DNA from: JAVVHE01 sp032249695
Lineage (GTDB): Bacteria; Pseudomonadota; Alphaproteobacteria; Sphingomonadales; Sphingomonadaceae
Assembly: GCA_032249695.1 (NCBI GenBank)
Contig: JAVVHE010000003.1
Coordinates: forward strand, 94,208-158,207
DNA: 64,000 nt
Reading direction: 5' to 3'
The first letter of the stretch is position 1. Each line of letters begins with the position of its first letter. The notes beneath the pieces were generated by a model, which was given only the letters and a program-made list of their open reading frames with translations, searched no databases and was not told where the DNA came from. Positions 29,263 through 40,398 of the stretch are shown here, one piece after another. The translations under genes were made by a program, and so were the position numbers.

Positions 29263-29434
29263 TAAATTGCAGCGCTTGGCAATCTGAGCGGCTTGATGGA
29301 CAGTCGCCCTGCCCGTCCACTCCACTTGCGCCGGTCTCAAATAGCCAACGCGAGCCGGCGGCAGCGGACGGGTGCGCGGATCAGGCGGGGGGGCGGCGGA
29401 TTTTGACGTTGCCTTGGCGACGCGCCGGCGCGCC

Positions 29435-31372
<1,938 letters not shown>

Positions 31373-31436
31373 CCGTCGCTTCTCCTAATCGCTCTCGTTG
31401 GCTCCGTTTTAGACGGGCCCGCGCGCCTGCGCACCC

Positions 31437-31465
31437 TTGAACCGCCGCCCGCGCGCAGTCATAAC
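31437..31465 (+). promoter_or_regulatory. candidate promoter for trcR
   Basis: TTGAAC (31437-31442) and CATAAC (31460-31465) are spaced by 17 bases. The leader then holds nested palindromes: CGGCCG at 31479-31484 and 31498-31503 around CCCCGGGG, before the GGAAAGGA ribosome site. A short hairpin could form in the leader RNA. The call is based only on resemblance to consensus. Confidence 0.35.
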
Positions 31466-31530
31466 AGTGCCATATTGGCGGCCGTCCCTCCCCGGGGCGG
31501 CCGTTTCCATATCCGGAAAGGATCCCGCCC

Positions 31531-32238
31531 GTGGCCGACGCCCATCCGATCATGCCGCATGCCACCGCATCGTGGCTGGTGGAAAACACCTCGCTCTCGT
31601 TCCAGCAGATCGCCGACTTTTGCGGCATCCATGTGCTCGAAGTGCAGGCGATCGCCGATGACACCGCGGCGACCAAGCTGACGGGCCGCGATCCGGTGCG
31701 CGCGGGCGACCTGACGATCGAGGATATCGAGAAGGGCCAGGCCGATCCGCGCCACCGACTGCGGCTGCTGAAGGGGCCGGACCAGCTAAAGCGCACCAAG
31801 GGCCCGCGCTACACGCCGGTCAGCAAGCGCGTCGACAAGCCCGATGGCATCGCGTGGATCATCCGCAACCATCCGGAGATTACCGATGGCCAGATCTCGA
31901 AGCTCATTGGCACGACCAAGACGACGATCGCCTCGATCCGCGACAAGAGCCACTGGAATTACACCAACCTGACGCCGAAGGATCCGGTGACGCTGGGCCT
32001 GTGCTCGCAGCGCGAACTGGATGCCCTGGTCGCCGCGGCCGCCAAGGACAAGCCGCCGGTCGATGATCCGAAGCTGGAGACCGAGCGCGCTGCGCTCATC
32101 GAACAGCTGCGAGCCGAGCGCGAGGCGGCCGATCGTGCCGCGCGCGAGGCCGAGGAAGCCGCGCGCGCCGAGATGGAGGAGCAGACGCTGTTCGCCGACG
32201 CCGAAGCGCCCGAGCACGAGGAAGAGCATCGGGCCTGA
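31531..32238 (+). CDS. trcR: cell cycle transcriptional regulator TrcR (DUF1013)
   Basis: TrcR (DUF1013) is an alphaproteobacterial protein associated with RNA polymerase and cell-cycle transcription. The protein begins PIMPHATASWLVENTSLSFQ. It has helix-turn-helix-like blocks (LSFQQIADFCGIHVLEVQAI and GQISKLIGTTKTTIASIRDK) and ends in a charged Glu/Ala-rich coiled tail. The GTG start has GGAAAGGA 12 bases upstream, giving 235 residues. It is divergent from acs. Confidence 0.9.
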   Translation: MADAHPIMPHATASWLVENTSLSFQQIADFCGIHVLEVQAIADDTAATKLTGRDPVRAGDLTIEDIEKGQADPRHRLRLLKGPDQLKRTKGPRYTPVSKRVDKPDGIAWIIRNHPEITDGQISKLIGTTKTTIASIRDKSHWNYTNLTPKDPVTLGLCSQRELDALVAAAAKDKPPVDDPKLETERAALIEQLRAEREAADRAAREAEEAARAEMEEQTLFADAEAPEHEEEHRA

Positions 32239-32314
32239 GGTCCGCGGCCGCGGGGGCCGGGTGCACAGAACGCAGCGCCCAATTGAAGGAAAGGCGGTGT
32301 TCTGCGGTGCGCGA

Positions 32315-32401
32315 TGGTGGAGGGGGTTGGATTTGAACCAACGTAGGGCGAAGCCCGGCAGATTTACAGTCTGCTGCCATTGACCACTCGGCCACCCCTC
32401 C
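32315..32401 (-). tRNA. tRNA-Tyr (anticodon GTA)
   Basis: Read on the minus strand, the 87 bases start GGAGGGG and end CCCCTCC-A-CCA. The anticodon loop reads TGTAAAT (GTA), there is a long class II variable arm as expected for bacterial tyrosine tRNA, and the T-loop is TTCAAAT. The 3' CCA is encoded. Confidence 0.97.
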
Positions 32402-32568
32402 ACGGGACGCAAACCGCGGGACCAAGGCCGCCGCGGGCGGAGCGGCGCTAATGGCGGCGCAGGCGTGCGCCGTCAACCGGGGCTTCGCCGCCGTCGGTGA
32501 CCAGCCGCTTCGGATTGTGCCCCCGAGTAACCTCTGATACGGCAGCGCAACAACGGAGGCGACCAATC

Positions 32569-32958
32569 ATGAAAATGGTGCTGACAGCACTCGCGTTCGC
32601 GGGCGCCGCCACGTCGGCTCAGGCTGAGAATGCCTGCCCCAGCGGCAATGTTGCGGTTGTCCGCATTAGCTCGATCAAGCCTACGGGCAGTATGGCAGGC
32701 TTTCGCGAGGCCGCGACCGAGCACGCAAAGTGGTACAAGAGCCACGGCTACAAGGACGAGTTCACCATCGCCCCGTTGCTGATCTACGATCAGGCGACGA
32801 ACAGCCTGAAGGCTGTCCCCAACAAGGTGATGACGATCCACGCGCGGTCGTCGCAGGTGCCAAGCGACAAGCAGGACGCCGGTTGGGCTGCCTACGTCGC
32901 GAAATATCAGGCGAACAGCGAGATCGAGACGACGACGTTGGTCTGCCTGGAGCGCTAG
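32569..32958 (+). CDS. small secreted protein of unknown function
   Basis: A 129-residue protein not recognised. It has a clear Sec signal peptide (MKMVLTALAFAGAATSAQA) with cleavage after AQA, leaving about 110 residues. There are two cysteines, near the start (ACPSGN) and end (LVCLER), that could form a disulfide in the periplasm. ACGGAGG precedes the ATG. It is convergent with dnaE, with only 7 bases between the two genes. Confidence 0.72.
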   Translation: MKMVLTALAFAGAATSAQAENACPSGNVAVVRISSIKPTGSMAGFREAATEHAKWYKSHGYKDEFTIAPLLIYDQATNSLKAVPNKVMTIHARSSQVPSDKQDAGWAAYVAKYQANSEIETTTLVCLER

Positions 32959-32967
32959 CCGGCGCTC
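32950..32967. terminator. hairpin at convergent gene ends
   Basis: GAGCGC (32950-32955) and GCGCTC (32962-32967) form a perfect 6-bp stem over both stop codons of the secreted-protein gene and dnaE. It may serve both directions. No U-tract is present. Confidence 0.35.
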
Positions 32968-35900
32968 AGGCCGCGCCCGCGAGCAACTCGACGCCGCCGA
33001 TCGCCATGAGGCGCGGCAGCAGCTCTTGGTCGGCCAGGAAGTCGCCGCCGAGCCGGACGCTGGCGACGCCGCCGGGCAGTTCGACGCGCGCGATCAGCTC
33101 GCCGCGGCCACCGCGGCGATCGGCGAGGATCGATGCGAGCTTGGGGATGGCGTCGACGCGCTCGATCTTCAGCTCCACCCGCACACGCAAGCGCTTGGCG
33201 GCGTCAGCGAGCCGAACCGCCGAGCGGATGGTGAGAGCGGGACCCGTCTCGCCCTCACGCCAGCTCGGTTCGGCGGTCAGCAGTGCAGGTTCGCCCGATT
33301 TGGCGAGCTTTTCCAGCGCGGCCTGCGGCTCGTCATCGAAGGCGCGCGCGACGAAGCTGCCGCTGGCGTCGCTGCAATCGACCAGCAGATAGCGCCGCCC
33401 GCTGCCATTGCGCGATTGCATCCAGCGCGCTCCGCCCACCAGCGTGCCGATCTTCACCTGCTCGGGGCCGCCGCGGCCGGCGGCGCAGATGTCCGCCCAG
33501 CTCCGCGCGCCTTCGGAGCGGAGCACGGGCGCGAACTGGTCGATCGGGTGGCCGCTGAAATAGAAACCGAATGCGTCCTTCTCGCGCGCCACACGCTCCT
33601 GCTGCGACCACTGCGCACCGGCTCGTGGCACCAGCAGCTGCACGTCGCCAATGGCGTCGCCCAGCAATGTGCCCTGGCCGCAGCTGCGCGCGGCGGCCGC
33701 GCTCTGCGCGGCGGCGATCAGCGTATCGGCCATGCCGTGGACCGCGGCGCGGTTGGGCTCCAGCACGTCGAACGCGCCTGCTGCTGCCAGCGCTTCCAGC
33801 ATGCGTTTGTTGAGTGATTTTGGGTCGATGCGCGCGGCGAAGTCGGAGAGCGAGCGGAACGGCCGCGCGGCGACGACGTCGACCATCGCCGCCTCGCCCA
33901 CGCCCTTCAGCCCCGCGAGCGCATAGCGAACCGCGCCGTCCTCCACCGTGAAGCCCGGCGCGCTGCGCGCAACGCATGGGCCAAGCACGCTGACGGCGAG
34001 GCGCTTGGCATCCTCCACGAACACCGCGAGCTTGTCGGTCAGGTGGCAGTCATATTGCATCGAAGCGGTGTAGAACTCCACCGGGTGATGCGCCTTCAGC
34101 CAGGCCGTATGATAGGCAAGAAGCGCGTAGGCCGCGGCATGGCTCTTGTTGAAGCCGTATCCGGCAAATTTGTCGATCAGGTCGAACAGCTCGTTGGCCT
34201 TCGTTTCGCCGATGGCGTTCTGCGCGCAACCTTTAAGGAACCGTGCGCGCTGGGCGGCCATCTCGTCCTTCTTCTTCTTACCCATCGCGCGGCGCAGGAG
34301 GTCGGCCTCGCCGAGACTGAAGCCTGCGAGCACCTGTGCGGCCTGCATCACCTGCTCCTGATAGACGATCAGGCCGTAGGTCTCTGCGAGCACCGTATGC
34401 AGCGCCGGATGCGGCAGCGCGACCGCTTCGCGGCCGTGCTTGCGCGCGGCGAAGCTCGGGATGTTGTCCATCGGGCCGGGGCGGTAGAGCGCGACCAGCG
34501 CGACCACGTCCTCGAACCTGTCGGGCTTCACCTGCGCGAGCGTGCGGCGCATGCCCTCCGACTCCAGCTGGAACACGCCGACCGTGTCGCCGCGCGCCAT
34601 CAGCTTGTAGGCCGCCTCGTCATCGAGCGGCAGTGTCAGCCAGTCGACCGCCACGCCGCGCGCCAGCAGCAGCGTGCGTGCGAGCTCCAGCACGCTGAGC
34701 GTCTTCAGCCCGAGGAAGTCGAACTTCACCAGCCCCGCACGCTCGACCCATTTCATGTCGAACTGCGTCACGCCCATGTCCGAGCGTGGATCGCGATAGA
34801 GCGGCACGAGCTGGTGGAGCGGACGGTCGCCAATCACGACGCCTGCCGCGTGGGTGGAAGCGTGGCGCGGGAGACCCTCCAGCTGCAGGCCGATATCGAA
34901 CAGCCGCGCGACGGCGGGATCGCGGTCGCGTTCGGAACGGAGATCGGGCACGCCCTCCAGCGCGCGCTTCAGCGTCCACGGGTCACTGGGATGGTTGGGG
35001 ATCAGCTTCGCCAACCGGTCGACCTGTCCGTAGGGCATCTGCAGCACGCGGCCTACGTCCTTCACCACCGCGCGCGCTTTGAGCGTCCCGAAGGTGATGA
35101 TCTGGGCGACGCGGTCGTGGCCATAGCGGTCGGCGACGTAGAGGATGACCTCGTCGCGCCGCGTTTCGCAGAAGTCGATATCGAAGTCCGGCATCGACAC
35201 GCGTTCTGGGTTGAGAAAGCGCTCGAACAGCAGGCCGTGCGCCAGCGGATCGAGATCGGTGATGCCGAGCGCCCACGCGACCACCGACCCCGCGCCCGAT
35301 CCGCGTCCCGGGCCGACCGGGATGCCGTGGCGCTTGGCCCACTGGATGAAGTCGGCGACGATCAGGAAATAGCCGCTGAACCCCATTCGCTCGATCACGC
35401 CGAGCTCGTAGTCGAGGCGGGACCAATGATCCTCCTCGGTACGGGAAGAGGGACCATGCGAAGCGTAGTGGAGGGGGGCTGCCGCGTCACCGGCGGCTGA
35501 CACCGCAGCCCCCTCCACCGCCTGCGGCGGTCTCCTTCTCCAGGCGAAGCTTGGGGAGGAACGGGCCAAACGCTCCGCCAGCCCTGCGCGCGCGGCCTCG
35601 CGCAAGTTTCCTTCCAGATGCGGCAGGATCGGCTTGCGCTCGGGCGCGGCGACCGCGCAGCGTTGCGCCACTACGACCGTGTTCGCCACCGCATCCGGCA
35701 GGTCGGCGAACAGCTCGGCCATCGTTGCGGGCGGCTTCGCCCAATGGTGCGGGTTCGATCGGCGGCGCTCGCTGCTGCCGACATAGGCGCCATCCGCGAT
35801 GCACAGCAGTACGTCATGCGCGGCATGGCCCGCGGGCGTCGCGTAGGTAAACGGGTTGGTCGCAACCAGCGGCAAGCCGCGGGCGTCAGCCAGTTCGATC

Positions 35901-36427
35901 AGATGCGGTTCGGCCGCGGCCTGCGCCGCATCACCCTGGCGCGAGAGCTCGATATACAGGCGGCCCGGGAACAGCGCCGCCATCTCGTCCGCCAGCGCAT
36001 CGGCGCGGTCGCGCTGCCCGGCCGCTAGCCATTGCGTCAGGGCGCCCTCCGGCCCGGCTGTCAGCGCGATCAGCCCATCGGTTCGTCCGGCCAGCGCAGG
36101 CAACGGGAGCGACGGCTGCCCGCGCTCGGCGCCCAGCCGATACGCATCGGAAATCAGCGCCATCAGGTTCAGATAGCCGCGCTCGTCCTGCGCGAGGATC
36201 GCGAGCCAATGCTCGTCGACTCCCAGCAGCGCCCCGATCACCGGCTGGACGCCCGCCTTGCGCGCGGCCTCGGTGAATTCCATCGCGCCGAACAGCCCGG
36301 CGCGGTCGGTGAGCGCGATCGCGGGCTGACCCATCCCCGCCGCGAGCGCAGGCAGCGCCTTGGGCAGGATCGTGCCCTCGAGCATCGAATAGGCTGAGTG
36401 CGCCCGGAGGTGGACGAATGCGGTCAT
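32966..36427 (-). CDS. dnaE: DNA polymerase III subunit alpha
   Basis: DnaE is the replicative polymerase. The PHP domain (FVHLRAHSAYSMLEG) opens the protein. The catalytic aspartates are in SMPDFDIDF and further in the palm, with GPGRGSGAGSVVAWALGITDLDPL before them. The PIVYQEQVM-like region reads GLIVYQEQVMQAAQ, then YGFNKSHAAAYALLAYHTAWLK and a C-terminal OB-fold. It has 1153 residues. Between RLA (about residue 288) and WSRLDYEL (about 335) lies a Pro/Ala-rich stretch of about 43 residues, where relatives have about 12-15. It is encoded by a palindromic repeat element inserted without breaking the frame. Confidence 0.95.
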   Translation of the reverse strand: MTAFVHLRAHSAYSMLEGTILPKALPALAAGMGQPAIALTDRAGLFGAMEFTEAARKAGVQPVIGALLGVDEHWLAILAQDERGYLNLMALISDAYRLGAERGQPSLPLPALAGRTDGLIALTAGPEGALTQWLAAGQRDRADALADEMAALFPGRLYIELSRQGDAAQAAAEPHLIELADARGLPLVATNPFTYATPAGHAAHDVLLCIADGAYVGSSERRRSNPHHWAKPPATMAELFADLPDAVANTVVVAQRCAVAAPERKPILPHLEGNLREAARAGLAERLARSSPSFAWRRRPPQAVEGAAVSAAGDAAAPLHYASHGPSSRTEEDHWSRLDYELGVIERMGFSGYFLIVADFIQWAKRHGIPVGPGRGSGAGSVVAWALGITDLDPLAHGLLFERFLNPERVSMPDFDIDFCETRRDEVILYVADRYGHDRVAQIITFGTLKARAVVKDVGRVLQMPYGQVDRLAKLIPNHPSDPWTLKRALEGVPDLRSERDRDPAVARLFDIGLQLEGLPRHASTHAAGVVIGDRPLHQLVPLYRDPRSDMGVTQFDMKWVERAGLVKFDFLGLKTLSVLELARTLLLARGVAVDWLTLPLDDEAAYKLMARGDTVGVFQLESEGMRRTLAQVKPDRFEDVVALVALYRPGPMDNIPSFAARKHGREAVALPHPALHTVLAETYGLIVYQEQVMQAAQVLAGFSLGEADLLRRAMGKKKKDEMAAQRARFLKGCAQNAIGETKANELFDLIDKFAGYGFNKSHAAAYALLAYHTAWLKAHHPVEFYTASMQYDCHLTDKLAVFVEDAKRLAVSVLGPCVARSAPGFTVEDGAVRYALAGLKGVGEAAMVDVVAARPFRSLSDFAARIDPKSLNKRMLEALAAAGAFDVLEPNRAAVHGMADTLIAAAQSAAAARSCGQGTLLGDAIGDVQLLVPRAGAQWSQQERVAREKDAFGFYFSGHPIDQFAPVLRSEGARSWADICAAGRGGPEQVKIGTLVGGARWMQSRNGSGRRYLLVDCSDASGSFVARAFDDEPQAALEKLAKSGEPALLTAEPSWREGETGPALTIRSAVRLADAAKRLRVRVELKIERVDAIPKLASILADRRGGRGELIARVELPGGVASVRLGGDFLADQELLPRLMAIGGVELLAGAA
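35429..35563. repeat. palindromic interspersed repeat inserted in frame inside dnaE
   Basis: GTGGAGGGGGGCTGC (35468-35482) pairs with GCAGCCCCCTCCAC (35505-35518) around a 22-base loop. Smaller hairpins lie on both sides (ACCATGCGAAGCGTAGT on the left, ACCGCCTGCGGCGGT on the right). Outer ends carry TCCTCCTCGG and TTGGGGAGGA. This layout matches the extragenic palindromes abundant in sphingomonads, but here it lies inside an essential gene and is open on the dnaE frame. Confidence 0.75.
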
Positions 36428-36532
36428 GGGTGCGCCGAATGTGCTGTGTCGGCCGCCTCACCGCCAGCGTCGGCGGCTCCCTTCCGGACGTAAGCTGTGG
36501 ACGGAGCTGTGGGCCTTCCCCTCCGCGCTCAG

Positions 36533-36610
36533 TCATGCCAGCGAAGGCTGGAACCTGACCGGCACGGCGCGAGCCGCGCGTCGGGCGGGCAGGCCCAGCG
36601 TTTGCTGGGG
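36533..36610. repeat. REP-like double hairpin upstream of the TauE/SafE gene
   Basis: Two similar small hairpins, CCAGC-GAAG-GCTGG (36538-36551) and CCCAGC-GTTT-GCTGGG (36594-36609), flank a GC-rich centre. The unit GTCATGCCAGCGAAGGCTGG resembles dispersed repeats of sphingomonads. It fills most of the 200-base gap between dnaE and the permease gene. Confidence 0.5.
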
Positions 36611-36628
36611 TGAGGGAGGAAGCGCAGA

Positions 36629-37387
36629 GTGGACCTCTTGACGATCGAGCACGTGCTGCCCTTCATCGCGGTCGGCTTCGCCGCTCAGCTGGTCGATGGG
36701 GCGCTCGGCATGGCGTTCGGCGTGATCTCGTCGACGCTGCTCATCAGCCTGGGCGTGCCCCCGGCCGCTGCGTCGGCAGGCGTCCACGCGGTTGAAACCT
36801 TCACCACCGCTGCGAGCGGTGCGAGCCACGCCGCGCATCGTAACATTGATTGGCGGCTGTTCTGGCGGCTGGTCATCCCCGGCGTGCTCGGCGCGGTCGC
36901 CGGCGCCTATGTGCTGACTCAGATCGCCGCCGAGCGCGCCCGGCCGTTCGTGCTCGGCTATCTGGTCATCATTTCGATCATGCTGATCGTGCGCGGCCTG
37001 TCCGCCGCCCCGCGCCTGCGCCCCGCGCGCGTGGTGGAGCCGCTGGGCGCGGCTGGCGGCTTCCTCGATGCGGCGGGGGGCGGCGGCTGGGGGCCGATCG
37101 TCACATCGAACCTGCTGATGCAGGGCGAAGCCCCGCGCCAGACGATCGGCACCGTGTCCTTGAGCGAGTTCTTCGTGACGGTCGCCGTTAGCCTCACCTT
37201 CCTGACGCAAATGGGGCTGGAGGTGTTCACCATTGCGACGCTCGGCCTGCTAATCGGTGGCCTGCTGGCGGCCCCATTCGGTGCGGTGCTGGCCAAGCGT
37301 CTGAAAACGCAGACTTTGCTGGTCTTGGTTGGCACGGTGCTGATGGCAACCAGCCTCTACGGCATCTGGCGCGCCGTGTACGGCTGA
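36629..37387 (+). CDS. TauE/SafE (TSUP) family membrane permease
   Basis: A 252-residue inner-membrane protein with about seven hydrophobic helices. It shows the family pattern of two repeated halves: GALGMAFGVISSTLLISLG in the first and DAAGGGGWGPIVTSNLL in the second. Members export sulfite, sulfoacetate or related anions; the substrate here is unknown. The start is a GTG (MDLLTIEHV) preceded by GGGAGG-like bases. It stands alone between dnaE and kdpD. Confidence 0.88.
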   Translation: MDLLTIEHVLPFIAVGFAAQLVDGALGMAFGVISSTLLISLGVPPAAASAGVHAVETFTTAASGASHAAHRNIDWRLFWRLVIPGVLGAVAGAYVLTQIAAERARPFVLGYLVIISIMLIVRGLSAAPRLRPARVVEPLGAAGGFLDAAGGGGWGPIVTSNLLMQGEAPRQTIGTVSLSEFFVTVAVSLTFLTQMGLEVFTIATLGLLIGGLLAAPFGAVLAKRLKTQTLLVLVGTVLMATSLYGIWRAVYG

Positions 37388-37506
37388 CCTACGAGTCTGT
37401 TGGCGCAGGACCAGCCTCTTCACCCGCGCCGAACCAACAGGCGGCAACGACGTCCGGACGCGTGGAACGGCGCGCACGGGCTGCCCCCCCCCGCCGTCGG
37501 TGACAC

Positions 37507-40149
37507 TCAGACACGTTCGTTTGGCGCGAACTTCAGGCTGAAGCTCGCACCGCCACCCGCTGCGTTCACGGCCGAGATTTCGACGCCCATTGCGTCCGCG
37601 AACGCCTTTGCGATTGCGAGGCCGAGACCGCTTCCGCCGGAGCGGTCATCGCCGGTTCCCTTCGCGAACGTCTCGAAGATGCGGGCGCCCAAGGCCGCTG
37701 GCAGACCCGGCCCCTCGTTTTCCACCGTCAGAACGACGGAATGCCGCTCCCGCACGCCTCGGATCACGATTGTCCCAGTTTGACCGCCGTGCACTGCGGC
37801 GTTGGCGAGGAGGTTGAGGAGGATGTGGTGCAGCAGGCGTGGGTCGGCCCGCACCAACGGGAGGTCGGCGGGGACCTGCAGGTCGATAGTGTGCGCCTTC
37901 AGGAGGTCGCGCAGGTCGTGCGCCGCGCTCGCCACGGCGTCGGTGAGGTCGACGGGCTCCGGAGAGAGTTCGAGCGCGCCGCTGTCGATGCGGACCATGT
38001 CGAGGAGGTTGTCCAGGAAGCGGCGCAGGCGGGTCACCTCGGCGCGGGCGATCGCCACGTTCGGATCGCCCTCGTGCGCGGCCGCGATCGCGTCGACCGC
38101 TGCGGCGACCGAGGTGAGCGGTGTGCGCAGGTCGTGCCCGATCGAGGACAGCAGCGCGGCGCGCAGCCGGTCGCGCTCGGTCAGCACGCTCACCTGCCGC
38201 ACGTCGTTCTCCAGCTTCAGCCGCTCGTGCGCGAGCGCGGCCTGGCCCAGCAATGTCGACAGCAGCATCGCGCGATCGGGCGTCACCGGTTCGCGGCCAT
38301 CGGCTCCGGCCAGGCCCACCACCGCGAGCACACCGAGGCTCGTCACCAGCGGGTGAAACTGCCAATCGGCCGCTATCAGCGTGCCCGTGCCGACGCCGGC
38401 GGGCTCCGCGTTCGACCACGCCCAGTCGGCCGCCGCCATGTCGACCATGCCGAGGTCCGGCGTGTCCTCCGGGCAGGCGGCGAGGCGTTTGGGCACACCG
38501 TCGCGCCTGACGAGCAGCACGACCGACACGCCGAGCAGCCGGGACATCTCCTCGCAGACGACGCGGCTGGTGCTGTCCCAATCCGATACGCGCGCCAGCG
38601 CCTGGCCGAATGCGGAGACGGCCGCGTTCTCGTGCGCGCTGCGCGCACCCAGCGTCGCCCGGGCCTTCAGCCGTCCGGTGAGGTTCGCGGTGAACAGTGC
38701 GACCGCGATCAGGACGAAGAACGTCAGAACGCTCTGCGGGTCAGCGATCGTGAAGGTGTAGAGCGGCGGGAGAAAGAAAAAATTATAGGCAAGTCCCGCC
38801 ACGATCGCGGTGCCGAAGCCAGGCCCGAAGCCGAACCGGAATGCGGTAACGATCACGGGCAGCAGGAACAGCAGATCGATGCCGCCTGGGCCGATCCACG
38901 GCAGCACCGCGTGGCCGAGCAGGACGATTGCTGCAACGAGCGCAGCGCCGACCAGATAAGCCCGCATCGACCCGGTCGCGACGGGCCGCGCGCGTACGGC
39001 TGGCAGCGCTGGCTGACCCTGGCGCAATGGGATGACATGGACGGCAAGGTCCTCGCTGGTCCGCAACAGCGTGCTGACCACCGAGCCGTGCCGCAGCGCG
39101 AACCACCAGCTGCGCCGCGATTTGCCGATCACCAGCTGCGTCGCGCGCATGGCGGCCACGTGCGTGCGCAACCCCTCCAGCACCGTTTCAGCGGGCACCG
39201 TCGCGACCGTCGCGCCCAGCCCGGCTGCCAGCCGCAGCGCGTCGGCGACGCGCCGCCTCGCATCGGGAGGAAACGCCATCGCGCGCGGCGTCTCGATGAA
39301 CACCGCCTGCCACGGCGCGCGCAGGGCATCGGCCAAGCGCTTGGCTGCGCGCACCAGCTCGGCCGCGCCCGGCAATTCGTTGACCGCCACCAGCACGCGC
39401 TCACCCGCGGCGAACGCGCCGGGCGTGGCGGTCGCGTCGAGATGATCGAGCATTGCGCGATCGACGCTGAGCGCAGCGCGGCGCAGCGCCATCTCGCGCA
39501 GCGCCGAGAGGTTCGCCTTCGAGAAGAAATGGCCGAGCGCGCGCGAAGCTTCGGCGGGGACGTAGACCTTGCCTGCCTTCAACCGCTCGATCAGCTCGTC
39601 GGGCGGCAGGTCGACCAGCTCGATCTCCGCGTCGTCGAAGATCGAGTCGGGCACGGTCTCGCGGACCCGGACGCGCGTGAAGCTGGCAACGACGTCGTTC
39701 AGGCTCTCGACGTGCTGGACGTTGAGCGTCGTGTAGACGTCGATTCCCGCGTCGCGCAGTTCCTCGACGTCCTGCCAGCGCTTCGGGTGGCGGGTGCCTT
39801 CGACATTCGTATGGGCAAGCTCGTCGACGAGCGCGAGCTTGGGGCGGCGCGCGAGCACCGCGTCGAGGTCCATCTCCTCAAGCGTGTGGTTCATATACGC
39901 GACGCGGCGGCGCGGCACGATCTCGAACGGCGCGACGAGCGCTTCGGTGTCGGCGCGGCCGTGTGTTTCGACGATGGCGATCACCGCATCGACGCCGGAG
40001 GCGAGCCGCTCGGCGCCTTCGCGCAGCATCTCGAAGGTCTTGCCGACGCCCGGCGCGGCTCCGAGGAAGATCTTCAGGCGGCCGCGCTCCTCGCGCCGGG
40101 CGGCGCGGAGCAGCGCGTCGGGCGAGGGCCGGTCTTCGCGTGTAGCCAT
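37507..40149 (-). CDS. kdpD: sensor histidine kinase KdpD
   Basis: KdpD senses potassium limitation and phosphorylates KdpE. The N-terminal cytoplasmic domain has Walker A GAAPGVGKTFEML and ends in a Usp-like region. Four membrane helices follow (around residues 395-505, including FFLPPLYTFTI), then a GAF-like domain. The kinase core has the phospho-acceptor SSIGHDLRTPLTS, NLLANAAVHGG and GGSGLGLAIAKAF. It has 880 residues, full length. It is transcribed away from the kdpFABC genes and separated from kdpE by the whole structural operon. Confidence 0.95.
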   Translation of the reverse strand: MATREDRPSPDALLRAARREERGRLKIFLGAAPGVGKTFEMLREGAERLASGVDAVIAIVETHGRADTEALVAPFEIVPRRRVAYMNHTLEEMDLDAVLARRPKLALVDELAHTNVEGTRHPKRWQDVEELRDAGIDVYTTLNVQHVESLNDVVASFTRVRVRETVPDSIFDDAEIELVDLPPDELIERLKAGKVYVPAEASRALGHFFSKANLSALREMALRRAALSVDRAMLDHLDATATPGAFAAGERVLVAVNELPGAAELVRAAKRLADALRAPWQAVFIETPRAMAFPPDARRRVADALRLAAGLGATVATVPAETVLEGLRTHVAAMRATQLVIGKSRRSWWFALRHGSVVSTLLRTSEDLAVHVIPLRQGQPALPAVRARPVATGSMRAYLVGAALVAAIVLLGHAVLPWIGPGGIDLLFLLPVIVTAFRFGFGPGFGTAIVAGLAYNFFFLPPLYTFTIADPQSVLTFFVLIAVALFTANLTGRLKARATLGARSAHENAAVSAFGQALARVSDWDSTSRVVCEEMSRLLGVSVVLLVRRDGVPKRLAACPEDTPDLGMVDMAAADWAWSNAEPAGVGTGTLIAADWQFHPLVTSLGVLAVVGLAGADGREPVTPDRAMLLSTLLGQAALAHERLKLENDVRQVSVLTERDRLRAALLSSIGHDLRTPLTSVAAAVDAIAAAHEGDPNVAIARAEVTRLRRFLDNLLDMVRIDSGALELSPEPVDLTDAVASAAHDLRDLLKAHTIDLQVPADLPLVRADPRLLHHILLNLLANAAVHGGQTGTIVIRGVRERHSVVLTVENEGPGLPAALGARIFETFAKGTGDDRSGGSGLGLAIAKAFADAMGVEISAVNAAGGGASFSLKFAPNERV

Positions 40150-40213
40150 GAGCCGAGGTCTACGGTCGAGCGGAGCCGAGCGCCAAGCACAAGCACCCGA
40201 CGATATGAAAACT

Positions 40214-40255
40214 TAACGGCCGACCCCCGCTTTCGCCGTCGCTTCCTAACGGCCG
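40214..40255. promoter_or_regulatory. direct repeat TAACGGCCG in the kdpD/kdpF intergenic region
   Basis: Two identical 9-mers, TAACGGCCG at 40214-40222 and 40247-40255, are spaced 33 bases apart (about three helical turns). They lie in the 162-base gap between divergent kdpD and the kdp structural operon. OmpR-family regulators such as KdpE bind direct repeats on one DNA face, so this is the best candidate operator. The sequence does not resemble the AT-rich E. coli KdpE site. Confidence 0.4.
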
Positions 40256-40311
40256 TCCGCCCTAGCTGACCGGCCGACCGCCGCGCGGCGGTTTGACGGA
40301 GTTCCGACCCG

Positions 40312-40395
40312 ATGCCTGACCTGACGTGGCTCGCCGTGTTGACGGGCCTGTTTCTGTTGACGCTAGCGCTCGTGCGCCTGTGCGACAGGGCCTGA
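40312..40395 (+). CDS. micro-ORF, 27-residue membrane peptide before kdpF
   Basis: The peptide MPDLTWLAVLTGLFLLTLAL followed by VRLCDRA is one hydrophobic helix with a short positively charged C-terminus containing a cysteine. Its stop is 3 bases before the start of kdpF. Similar tiny proteins ending in a Cys-Asp/Glu-Arg motif occur before kdpA in other bacteria as I recall, so it is probably a real part of the Kdp operon. Function unknown; it could be a second small stabilising subunit. Confidence 0.62.
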   Translation: MPDLTWLAVLTGLFLLTLALVRLCDRA

Positions 40396-40398
40396 CCG

